Shown piece by piece: positions 6,132-13,283 of a DNA stretch of 17,884 nucleotides. The position numbers were made by a program, and so were the translations under genes. The notes under the pieces are model-generated. The model was given only the letters and a program-made list of their open reading frames with translations. It had not been told where the DNA came from and did no database searches. Position 1 is the stretch's first letter. The number at the start of each line of letters is the position of its first letter. The DNA comes from Patescibacteria group bacterium UBA7522 (GTDB lineage: Bacteria; Patescibacteriota; CPR2; UBA1875): NCBI GenBank assembly GCA_002476865.1, contig DLNA01000018.1:716-18599 (forward strand), read 5' to 3'.

Positions 6132-7127
6132 TTGAATCGAGAGCCAAAGATATCAGAAATCGAAAAACTTATAGATCACTTCAAAAAAACCGAGAGAGAA
6201 CACGAGCTTTTGGAGGTCTTAAAACATCATCACATAAAAGGACCCGATGAGGTCGCTGATGTCATAGACGACACTACTCATGAATTTCACAAAGAATCGA
6301 TTATTATAAACAGGATGGCATGGAGAGAGGGTCTTAAGAAAAAAACGCTCCACCCCTTTAAAAGATTTTTTTGGTATTTTAGAAATAAATGGTATGTTCG
6401 ATTTGGAATTTATTGGGCACTACTTTTTATGGTCTTTTTTTCTTTTTTAAACGCTCCAATATTTTTTTCAAGATTAAATATTAGCGAAAAAACAGATAGT
6501 CCCAAAACCATTATTACACAAGAGATTGTCGGCGAAGAGATGGAAAAATCAGCTTCACTAGCTCAAGGCGAGGTTATTCCCAAGGGGAGCCATATAAAAA
6601 TTCCAAAAATTAAGGTTAACGCGCCTATCGTTTTTTCGCCAACCGCCGACGAAGAAACAATTCAAAAATATCTACTAAGAGGCGTAGTTCATTATCCAGG
6701 GACGGCAAAGCCCGGAGAGGTGGGCAACACTTTCTTAACAGGACATTCGTCTAACTTTTGGTGGATAAAGGGTAGTTATAATTATGTTTTTGTAAACCTT
6801 GATAAACTTGTTGCAGGAGATCAGGCCGTTATTTATCACAACGAAAATAAGTATGTCTACACGGTTGCATCAAAAAAGGTTGTTACCCCAGAAGAAACCT
6901 CCGTACTAAAACAAACCGACACTCCAATTCTAACACTAATGACCTGCACCCCTCCGGGAACTAACTGGAGAAGACTAATTGTCCGCCTAGAACAAACTTC
7001 ACCAAAATATGTTAAGCCAAGGATAGTAACCAAAGAGACAATCGTTGAAGAAAAGCTTGTCTCGACCGATTCAAATTCATTGGGTGCATGGCTAAAGAAA
7101 ATTTGGGAAAGTATTTCAGGAAAATAA
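6132..7127 (+). CDS. Membrane-anchored sortase
   Basis: Cysteine transpeptidase that in this family joins proteins with a C-terminal sorting signal to the cell envelope or to each other. Catalytic residues are in place: H205 in LTGHSSNFWW, C272 in LTLMTCTPPG, and R281 shortly after. TCTPPG resembles class C/D/E sortases more than class A. One membrane helix (about 91-111) leaves the catalytic domain (about 150-290) outside. An unusually long (about 90 residues) His- and charge-rich segment stays in the cytoplasm, ending in a basic aromatic stretch before the membrane. A Ser/Thr-containing tail follows the catalytic domain. The start is TTG, chosen because AAGGAGGGAG sits upstream at normal spacing and no better start lies nearby. 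No protein with an LPXTG-like sorting signal is encoded in this window. The gene stands alone. Confidence 0.92.
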   Translation: MNREPKISEIEKLIDHFKKTEREHELLEVLKHHHIKGPDEVADVIDDTTHEFHKESIIINRMAWREGLKKKTLHPFKRFFWYFRNKWYVRFGIYWALLFMVFFSFLNAPIFFSRLNISEKTDSPKTIITQEIVGEEMEKSASLAQGEVIPKGSHIKIPKIKVNAPIVFSPTADEETIQKYLLRGVVHYPGTAKPGEVGNTFLTGHSSNFWWIKGSYNYVFVNLDKLVAGDQAVIYHNENKYVYTVASKKVVTPEETSVLKQTDTPILTLMTCTPPGTNWRRLIVRLEQTSPKYVKPRIVTKETIVEEKLVSTDSNSLGAWLKKIWESISGK

Positions 7128-7229
7128 AAAAATATTTATTTTTTATTACAAGTAAGACACAGGAGTTCTCTTAAAAAAATAATTTAGCTTTCTGTGCCTC
7201 TTTTAGTTTGAGGGTTCTTATTTTAGGAC
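7128..7229. other. Convergent spacer between sortase and PEGA genes
   Basis: An A/T-only hairpin (AATAAAAAA 7123-7131 with TTTTTTATT 7139-7147) may weakly terminate the sortase message. GGTTCT (7213-7218) pairs with AGGACC (7225-7230) at the end of the PEGA gene but has no T run. No gene is seen here. Confidence 0.35.
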
Positions 7230-8627
7230 CTAGAATCCGTAGATATAAATATCGCTATCGTCATCTTTGGCCCGGGAGGTAAAATATATATTATTGTTTG
7301 TTGGAGAAGCCAATAAAAGATTGTCGTCAAGGGCTTCAAAGAGTGGCGTGTTATACTGTCCATCAAAATTTACCATCCTCACCTCTTTGTCAATCTGATA
7401 AATCAAATTAGAGCTGTCCTTAAGCCATGACATTTTTTTTATATTTTTGTTTGTGATTTTATATAGCCCCTCATTCTTAAGGTTATAAACAAAAAATCCC
7501 TTTGTGTTTAAAAAGGCGATATTTTCGCCAGAAGGAGACGCCTCAAAATCGGAAACACTTTTAGCAATCGTTTCGAGCTTTGGATTCTTCTCTCCATTGG
7601 AATAGATTATTAGGTCCTTTTCATCAACAACCAAAACGGCATAATAATTTTTCTCTTTCGAGAATTTAATATTATAAGATTTTGAATCTGGCAATGCTTT
7701 TATAACATTTTCAATTTCATTTGATCGAGTTATGCGCCAAAGGCCTATGTTGTTATTATAATCACGGATGAAACCAATTTCATGCATATTCGAATAAACG
7801 CCCTTAACGCCTGACGCTATTGATGCACTCATCGCCTTCTTAATAAAGTTTATTTTATACAAGCCATCACCACTTAAAAGAAAGAGCTCGTCATGCGAAT
7901 ATGGGCTAAAATTAAGTGAACTAACATTAATGGCAAACTGACCTGAAATATCCCATGAAAGTCCATTTTCTTTCACTTCGGCAACCTTAAATTTTTGATC
8001 TTTATCAACCGTTTCTTTAAAGAGATAGCGACTGTTTCCGTGAGAAAGCGAAAGAACCTCTCTCTTTCCGGACTTTTTAACATCGGCTTCATAAATTTTA
8101 TTTTTTGTTTTTGTCTGAACATCTATTCTCCAAATCGTCTGAATACTTTTATCGTCTGATAAAGTGCTTACCATGACTGCTTTTTTATCGTCAGAAACAA
8201 CCGCTTTTTCTACTTTACCAGCAAAATTAAGAGGAGCCGCCTCCTTTTCAAGCGGAACTAGAATAATATAATCAAGCCAGGTGACTAATCCTGGGGTAAC
8301 ACTTAAAGAGCCAATCCAGGGGATATATCCCTCTTTAGCAACCTTTATGTTATAGTCACCACCCTTTAGACGATTTAGTTTTAAATTAAAAAGAGAAAGC
8401 GCAGGTGTTTTCTTCTTTTGAATGTCTTCATTTAAATAAACCTCTGCCTCACCCGGTGTTGAGGAGATAATAATAATACCAGTTCTTTCTGAAAAAAATT
8501 TACCGTCTTTTAGAGAAACCTCGTACCCAAAAGCCGAAACAACCACAAAAAGAGATACTACTAAAAACAAAAGGGTAGTTAGCGGGTAAAAAACAAACCT
8601 CATTAATAACGATGGGGCTTTTTTCAT
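7230..8627 (-). CDS. PEGA-domain protein with C-terminal beta-propeller, membrane anchored
   Basis: A signal-anchor helix (about residues 10-34) is followed by a PEGA domain (about 50-126). Its IIISSTPGEAEVYLNED, TP..L and GDYNIKVAKEGYIPW are the family's typical strands. The rest (about 130-465) is a run of short beta-blades resembling TolB/WD40-like propellers. Examples are VVSDDKKAVMVS, LNFSPYSHDELFLLS, FEASPSGENIAFLNTKGF and MSWLKDSSNLIYQID. Such PEGA-propeller proteins are common in CPR genomes; they are thought to act at the cell surface, perhaps binding polymers or proteins, but no function is established. It carries no catalytic motif that I recognise. The ATG lies 7 bases from a TATAAT box and has no ribosome site. 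The gene is divergent from murA, with only 61 bases between them. Confidence 0.85.
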   Translation of the reverse strand: MKKAPSLLMRFVFYPLTTLLFLVVSLFVVVSAFGYEVSLKDGKFFSERTGIIIISSTPGEAEVYLNEDIQKKKTPALSLFNLKLNRLKGGDYNIKVAKEGYIPWIGSLSVTPGLVTWLDYIILVPLEKEAAPLNFAGKVEKAVVSDDKKAVMVSTLSDDKSIQTIWRIDVQTKTKNKIYEADVKKSGKREVLSLSHGNSRYLFKETVDKDQKFKVAEVKENGLSWDISGQFAINVSSLNFSPYSHDELFLLSGDGLYKINFIKKAMSASIASGVKGVYSNMHEIGFIRDYNNNIGLWRITRSNEIENVIKALPDSKSYNIKFSKEKNYYAVLVVDEKDLIIYSNGEKNPKLETIAKSVSDFEASPSGENIAFLNTKGFFVYNLKNEGLYKITNKNIKKMSWLKDSSNLIYQIDKEVRMVNFDGQYNTPLFEALDDNLLLASPTNNNIYFTSRAKDDDSDIYIYGF

Positions 8628-8634
8628 CTTTTTT

Positions 8635-8663
8635 ATTATAGGACAAAGGGGGTTATTTTTCCA
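8635..8663 (-). promoter_or_regulatory. Promoter of the PEGA gene, predicted leaderless
   Basis: Minus strand: TGGAAA (8663-8658), 17 bases, TATAAT (8640-8635). The transcript start is predicted at 8628, one base before the ATG. The -35 end overlaps the region expected for the murA -35. Confidence 0.65.
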
Positions 8664-8672
8664 TATCGAATT

Positions 8673-8681
8673 TGCTACAAT
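8673..8681 (+). promoter_or_regulatory. Extended -10 promoter of murA, predicted leaderless
   Basis: TGCTACAAT (8673-8681) is an extended -10 box ending 7 bases before the ATG at 8689. The -35 region (about TTATTT, 8653-8658) is poor, as often tolerated with an extended -10. Confidence 0.6.
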
Positions 8682-8688
8682 TCTTTAG

Positions 8689-9957
8689 ATGGAACAACTA
8701 GTTATAAACGGACCGAATAAACTATCTGGAGAAGTTTCTGTCTCCGGATCTAAAAACGCCACCCTACCTATTATTGCAGCAACAATTTTGATTAACGACC
8801 AAGTTACGCTTAAAAATGTGCCTAAAATCAAGGATGTTGAACTGTTGTTAGAAATTCTTAAAAGCATAGGTGCACGCTTTAGTTTTAAAGACAACCTATT
8901 AAAGATAGATACGAGCAAAATAGAGTGCTCCGATCCGTCTCCAGAACTTGTTAGAAAACTAAGAGCATCGATAGTTTTAATAGCGCCGCTTTTGGCAAAA
9001 AATAAACGAGTAAGAATTCCTCATCCTGGCGGATGCTTAATAGGATCTCGACCAATAGATGTTCACCTTAATACCCTAAAAGCGATGGGGTCTGAGATTA
9101 AAACAGAAAACGATTTTTACGAACTGGGAGCTGAATCGCTTTCATCGAGCAAGGTCTGCTGTGAATTCTCTGTAACCGGCACCGAAAACGTTATCATGGC
9201 CGCCGTTCTGACAAAAGGCGAAACAGAGATATCCCTAGCAGCAGCCGAACCGCATGTTCAGGATCTTTGTAATTTTTTAAATAAGGCCGGGGCAGAGATT
9301 AGTGGTATCGGTACTCATAATTTAAAAATAAACGGTGTCCAAAAACTTCACAATCTCTCTTATTCGATTATTCCAGACCAGATAGAATCGGGGACGTTCG
9401 CCATCGCTGCAATAGCTACAAAAAGCGAGGTTTTAATAAAGGGATTTATAAAGGACCATCATGAAAGCTTACTTTCAAAGTTTGACCTGATTGGTGTTAA
9501 TTATAAAATCATAGATTCAAATAAAATTATTATCCTTCCAAGCCATAATTTAAGACCCTTCAAAATAAGAACCGAGGTTTATCCCGGCTTTCCCACCGAT
9601 CTTCAGGCCCCAATGGCAGTTTTAGCAACGCAGGCAGGAGGAAGTACTGAAATTTACGAAACTATCTTTGAGGGGCGACTTGGATACATAAATGAACTTT
9701 CTAAAATGGGCGCCTCGTGTATTGTTCGTGACGCTCATCACGCAACCATTACTGGACCGACGCCCCTTTACGGAGCCAGGATTACAAGTTTTGATCTTAG
9801 GGCGGGAGCAACCCTAATAATAGCCGCATTAATCGCTCAAGGAGAATCTCGACTTGATCAAATTGAAATCATTGACCGAGGTTATGAGAAAATTGAAGAA
9901 AAATTCAAAAAACTTGGGGCCAAAATCAAGCGAGTTGAGCTTAAAGAGATTGAGTAG
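8689..9957 (+). CDS. murA: UDP-N-acetylglucosamine 1-carboxyvinyltransferase
   Basis: Catalyses the first committed step of peptidoglycan precursor synthesis, adding enolpyruvate from phosphoenolpyruvate to UDP-GlcNAc in the cytoplasm. It shows the two-domain EPSP-synthase-like fold with conserved SGSKNATLP (K22, N23), HPGGCLIGSRPIDVH with the catalytic cysteine C116, FPTDLQAPM (D304) and FDLRAGATL (D369, R371). Length (422) is that of the family. Because the cysteine is kept and not replaced by Asp, the enzyme would be expected to be fosfomycin-sensitive. The ATG is fixed by the adjacent -10 box. It lies directly before mreB but with a separate strong promoter between them. Its presence with MreB, sortase and M23 indicates a peptidoglycan-building cell. 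Confidence 0.97.
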   Translation: MEQLVINGPNKLSGEVSVSGSKNATLPIIAATILINDQVTLKNVPKIKDVELLLEILKSIGARFSFKDNLLKIDTSKIECSDPSPELVRKLRASIVLIAPLLAKNKRVRIPHPGGCLIGSRPIDVHLNTLKAMGSEIKTENDFYELGAESLSSSKVCCEFSVTGTENVIMAAVLTKGETEISLAAAEPHVQDLCNFLNKAGAEISGIGTHNLKINGVQKLHNLSYSIIPDQIESGTFAIAAIATKSEVLIKGFIKDHHESLLSKFDLIGVNYKIIDSNKIIILPSHNLRPFKIRTEVYPGFPTDLQAPMAVLATQAGGSTEIYETIFEGRLGYINELSKMGASCIVRDAHHATITGPTPLYGARITSFDLRAGATLIIAALIAQGESRLDQIEIIDRGYEKIEEKFKKLGAKIKRVELKEIE

Positions 9958-9978
9958 AAAAAACTATCGTGCTAAAAT
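9950..9978 (+). promoter_or_regulatory. Promoter of mreB, near-leaderless
   Basis: TTGAGT (9950-9955, covering the murA stop codon), 17 bases, TAAAAT (9973-9978) with extended TG at 9970-9971. The start is predicted near 9985, giving a leader of about 3 bases before ATG 9988. Confidence 0.8.
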
Positions 9979-9987
9979 AACACCATT

Positions 9988-10989
9988 ATGATAGTAAAAA
10001 GAATCGGTATTGATCTTGGCACCGCCAACGTTTTGGTCTATGTTCCAAAACAAGGAATTGTCGTCAATGAACCCTCCGTTGTTGCCGTTACCGAGGATAA
10101 TCGAGTTTTAGCCGTTGGAGAAGAGGCAAAAGAGATGATCGGCCGAACCCCTGATGCTATTACGGCATATCGACCACTCAAAGACGGAGTAATAGCTGAT
10201 TATCGGGTTACTGAATCCATGATTAGGTATTTTATAAATAAAGTTTCGGGCAGCATTCGCCTTTCGAGGCCAGAAGTTATGATATCCGTACCCTCTGGTG
10301 CCACTTCAACCGAAAAAAGAGCCGTTATAGAATCAACGAAGCAGGCAGGAGCCAGGGAGGCCTATATTATTCCAGAGCCGGTCGCTGCTGCTATTGGAGC
10401 AGACGTTCCCATAGATACAGCCGCAGGGAATTTGGTGGTTGATATTGGCGGCGGAACAACCGAGGTTGCTATAATCTCTCTCGGCGGAATAGTTGCCTCA
10501 AACTCAATCAGGATTGGTGGCAATCGACTCGATCAAGCAATTGGTGAATATATAAGAAAAAAATACGGCCTTTCAATCGGCGACCAAACGGCAGAAGAGA
10601 TCAAAATAGAGATAGGATCAGCAATTAAATCCGATAAAGAGAAACTAATGGAGATTAAGGGCAGAGATATGATAGCTGGCCTTCCAAAGACGATAACCAT
10701 TAACGCAAACGAAGTAACCGAAGCAATTCAGAATGATCTTGATAAGATCATTCTGGCCATTAAAAGCGTTTTAGAGCAGGCACCCCCAGAATTATCTTCA
10801 GATATCATAGATAGGGGAATGGTCATGACTGGTGGCGGCTCTTTGCTAAGAAATCTTGATAAGCTTTTTACCAAGGCCCTTGGGATTCCATGCCATGTCG
10901 CCAGCGATTCACTTCTTTGCGTTGCAAGGGGAACGGGACTAGCACTAGAAAATCTCGACGATTATAAAAAAAGCTCGCTATCAAAATAG
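9988..10989 (+). CDS. mreB: Rod shape-determining actin homologue MreB
   Basis: ATP-binding bacterial actin that forms membrane-associated filaments guiding cell-wall synthesis. Actin-fold signatures are intact: phosphate-1 loop GIDLGTANVLVY (about 7-18), PEPVAAAIGA with the catalytic glutamate E130, phosphate-2 loop DIGGGTTEVA (152-161) and adenosine motif TGGGSLLRNL (281-290). VVNEPSVVA is typical for MreB/Mbl and against DnaK or FtsA. At 333 residues it has the usual size. The N-terminus is short (MIVKRIGIDL), lacking the extended amphipathic start of some homologues. mreC and mreD, normally next in line, are absent; a different operon begins 9 bases after the stop. It has its own strong promoter and seems to be monocistronic. 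Confidence 0.96.
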   Translation: MIVKRIGIDLGTANVLVYVPKQGIVVNEPSVVAVTEDNRVLAVGEEAKEMIGRTPDAITAYRPLKDGVIADYRVTESMIRYFINKVSGSIRLSRPEVMISVPSGATSTEKRAVIESTKQAGAREAYIIPEPVAAAIGADVPIDTAAGNLVVDIGGGTTEVAIISLGGIVASNSIRIGGNRLDQAIGEYIRKKYGLSIGDQTAEEIKIEIGSAIKSDKEKLMEIKGRDMIAGLPKTITINANEVTEAIQNDLDKIILAIKSVLEQAPPELSSDIIDRGMVMTGGGSLLRNLDKLFTKALGIPCHVASDSLLCVARGTGLALENLDDYKKSSLSK

Positions 10990-10997
10990 ATGAGACA

Positions 10998-11026
10998 TTG
11001 ACCCGAGGAAATTAATTGCCTAAAAT
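10998..11026 (+). promoter_or_regulatory. Promoter of the microprotein-YhaM operon
   Basis: TTGACC (10998-11003), exactly 17 bases, TAAAAT (11021-11026). The start is predicted near 11033, at the GGGGG tract. That explains the intervening GAGGAAATTAATTG as promoter spacer and not as a working ribosome site. Confidence 0.75.
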
Positions 11027-11041
11027 TTACTAGGGGGACAT

Positions 11042-11152
11042 ATTTTAAAAAAGATAGATAGCGATCACTCATTTATATTTATAACAATGGGCGCACTGGT
11101 AGGGTCGGTTCTCGGATTTCTACTATATGTTGCCTTAAGGACAATTTACTAA
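11042..11152 (+). CDS. Candidate 36-residue membrane microprotein, ATT start
   Basis: A short reading frame fills the gap between mreB and the YhaM-like gene. It would start at ATT 11042, 4 bases after a GGGGG ribosome-like tract, and about 9 bases into the transcript predicted from the promoter at 10998-11026. The product has a charged N-terminus (LKKIDSDHS) and one membrane helix with small-residue spacing (FIFITMGALVGSVLGFLLYV), ending ALRTIY. Its TAA shares one base with the downstream ATG (TAATG), a classic coupling arrangement. No ATG, GTG or TTG lies at a suitable place; the only in-frame ATG (11087) gives 21 residues and lies inside the helix. I do not recognise a family. Coding nature is inferred from composition, promoter, coupling and lack of any other explanation. 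Confidence 0.5.
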   Translation: MLKKIDSDHSFIFITMGALVGSVLGFLLYVALRTIY

Positions 11153-12117
11153 TGAAAAAAATATATATAAAAGACCTAAAAATTGGCGACTCAATATTCG
11201 GTGAATCTTTTGCGATAAAATCATACGTTAGAAAGGCCTCGAGAAACAATAGACCCTATATTGACGTTGAACTAACTGATAAAACTGGCTCCGCAAAAGG
11301 CAAAGTCTGGTCAGATAACTTTTCTAATTGCGAGGAGGTAAAAGAGGGTGATATTGTAGAGGTTAATGCAACCGTTGATGAATTCTCTGGACCACAGTTA
11401 AATATTACCAACTTAAAAAAAATAACCGATTTTAATATTGAAGATTTTCAACAAACAAGCTCTTTTGACGTTGAAAAAATGTGGAGAGAGGTCTCTGATA
11501 CAATCGAAAACATCAAAAACCCACATCTAAAAAAACTACTAAAAAATATTTTTGATTCAGAGACAACTAATCTTTTTAAGTATTCACCAGCTGCATACAG
11601 GGTTCATCATGCCTACATCGGTGGCCTGCTAGAACACACCTGGGAGATGTTAAAGATGGCGGGAGCACTTAAGTCACACTTTCCAAAAATCAATATGGAC
11701 TTGGTATACAGCGGCATTATTTTACACGACCTGGGAAAAACCAAAGAATATGTTGCCAACACAACCATCGAGATCACAGACGTAGGAAAACTTCTTGGCC
11801 ATATTTATTTGGGTTCCGAATGGATAAAATCGAAAGCGCCAGAAGAAATGCCAGAAGATCTTCTGAACGAAATTTTGCACATAGTTCTCGCCCATCACGG
11901 TGAAAAGGAATTTGGTAGTCCGGTTTTTCCAATGACAACCGAAGCTATAGCGGTTCATGCACTCGACTCGGCCTCTTCGAAAATGAATATGGCTTATATG
12001 AACATTAACGAATCGTTGGGAACAGATAAGTATACCCCTTACGTTAGTTATCTAAAAACTGAGCTCTATCGTTCCCCATATCTAGATGAGCAACTAAACG
12101 AAGATATACCATTTTAA
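11152..12117 (+). CDS. YhaM-family OB-fold/HD-domain 3'-5' exoribonuclease
   Basis: Predicted metal-dependent 3'-5' nuclease like Bacillus YhaM (Cbf1), acting on RNA and possibly single-stranded DNA. An N-terminal OB fold (about 1-92, with YIDVELTDKTGSAKGKVW) is followed by a helical linker and an HD domain (about 150-290). Metal ligands are visible in series: H162 (LLEHTWEM), H192-D193 (LHDLGK), H217 (LGHIYLG), H248-H249 (LAHHGEKEFGSP) and D272 (HALDSASSKM). The HHGEKEFGSP stretch is particularly characteristic. Length (321) is close to that of Bacillus YhaM (314). The ATG overlaps the stop of the small upstream frame by one base and has no independent ribosome site, suggesting translational coupling. 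Four more genes probably follow in the same message. Confidence 0.92.
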   Translation: MKKIYIKDLKIGDSIFGESFAIKSYVRKASRNNRPYIDVELTDKTGSAKGKVWSDNFSNCEEVKEGDIVEVNATVDEFSGPQLNITNLKKITDFNIEDFQQTSSFDVEKMWREVSDTIENIKNPHLKKLLKNIFDSETTNLFKYSPAAYRVHHAYIGGLLEHTWEMLKMAGALKSHFPKINMDLVYSGIILHDLGKTKEYVANTTIEITDVGKLLGHIYLGSEWIKSKAPEEMPEDLLNEILHIVLAHHGEKEFGSPVFPMTTEAIAVHALDSASSKMNMAYMNINESLGTDKYTPYVSYLKTELYRSPYLDEQLNEDIPF

Positions 12118-12134
12118 AAAATCTGGAGGGTAAT

Positions 12135-13283
12135 TTGGATTGTCAGGTTTGTCAAAAAAAGTCAGCTGGCATTAAAATAAACGGAAAAATATTTTGTCCT
12201 TATTGTGGCGAAATTATTAAAGATCCCACCGAACTATTGGAGGAGTCATACGAAAAAAAATCAAAAAAAGAGGATGGCTTTGATGACGTTTCTTCTGTCC
12301 CTGAAAACCAAGAGCCAAAAGCAAAAAGGATAGATAAAGAAGGAAAAGAGATTGAAAAAATTAAAGAAGATATCAAGTCCTTAAAGACCGAAAGAGAGGT
12401 TATTGAAAAAACTGAAGAGCTTTCGCTCAAAAAAAAGAAAGAATCAACAAAAATTAAAAACAAAAAAATAATCAAAAGCAACCGAAATAGAATCGGGATG
12501 AGCGTTTTGCCAAACGAGCCCGATCCAATTGAAGTTCTAGAGCTTGAACCTCCAACAAACCTAGAAATTCAGGAAAAGATTGACCTCGCTAATCAGGACC
12601 ATGGTCAAGAAAAAGAAAAGGTAGAAAAGAATAGGAACGAAAAAGAGGCAGACAAAGAGAAGACTAGCGCCAAAAAAGAGCTGGATATACTCTCCGAAAA
12701 AACAGAAAGTAAAGAGAGTGATTTTCTAAAAAACAAATTAAATCTTAAAAAAACAAAAGATAAAAAAAATGCTCTTCAGAAAACAAGGGGCTTGTCAAAA
12801 AAAAGAAGGGTCTTGTTTATAGTTCTGCTCTTTTTTGTGGCTCTTGTCATTTTAAGTGGTGGCACTGTTTTTTATGTTAATAATTTTGTTATTAATCCGA
12901 GTATTATCCTTGAAAGAATTGAAAAGAAACCAAAATTTGATTTTAAAAGACCCGGTTTTATGCCGCCGGGCTATGAGATAAATCACCTTTCTAGCTCTAA
13001 TGATAAAACGATTGAATACGTTTTCCAAAAATTTGATAAATCCAATCAAATAAAAATAAAAGAAACCTTTTTGAGCGACAATGGCTTTGAGATTTATCGC
13101 GAAATAGTCGCTAAAAAGAATGTGGATTATAAATTATTTTCACTTGACGATGATAATGAGATTTGGTTATTAGGGAAGAGGGAAGCATATTTTATAAATA
13201 AGGATATTCTTTTTGAAATAGTAACCACTGATCAAATCCCAGAAGAAGATTTATTAAAAATAGCAAAGGACCTTATTAATTGA
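12135..13283 (+). CDS. Zinc-ribbon, charged-linker, single-TM protein with extracytoplasmic domain
   Basis: A composite membrane protein. Residues 1-28 form a four-cysteine zinc ribbon (C3-x2-C6, C21-x2-C24 in CPYCGE). A highly charged Lys/Glu-rich stretch (about 35-220), probably disordered or coiled-coil, follows, then one membrane helix (about 225-249). The C-terminal domain of about 120 residues begins PGFMPPGYEI and continues with alternating strands (IEYVFQKF, IKIKETF, FEIYREIV, IWLLGKREAYFI). The GY..N and strand pattern is reminiscent of DUF4367-type domains found in anti-sigma-like proteins, but this is a weak resemblance. The ribbon should be cytoplasmic and the last domain outside. 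The start is TTG with GGAGGG six bases upstream. The gene overlaps the next by 4 bases. Role unknown; a sensor or scaffold is possible. Confidence 0.75.
   Translation: MDCQVCQKKSAGIKINGKIFCPYCGEIIKDPTELLEESYEKKSKKEDGFDDVSSVPENQEPKAKRIDKEGKEIEKIKEDIKSLKTEREVIEKTEELSLKKKKESTKIKNKKIIKSNRNRIGMSVLPNEPDPIEVLELEPPTNLEIQEKIDLANQDHGQEKEKVEKNRNEKEADKEKTSAKKELDILSEKTESKESDFLKNKLNLKKTKDKKNALQKTRGLSKKRRVLFIVLLFFVALVILSGGTVFYVNNFVINPSIILERIEKKPKFDFKRPGFMPPGYEINHLSSSNDKTIEYVFQKFDKSNQIKIKETFLSDNGFEIYREIVAKKNVDYKLFSLDDDNEIWLLGKREAYFINKDILFEIVTTDQIPEEDLLKIAKDLIN

Noticed and set aside
7123..7147. A/T-only hairpin after the sortase gene as a terminator
   Set aside because: Nine A-T pairs alone are too weak to call a terminator; noted only as part of the spacer.
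11016..11033. Mini-frame TTG CCT AAA ATT TAC TAG with a good upstream GAGGAAATTAA
   Set aside because: Only five codons, and the stretch is fully explained as spacer and -10 box of the promoter TTGACC-17-TAAAAT.
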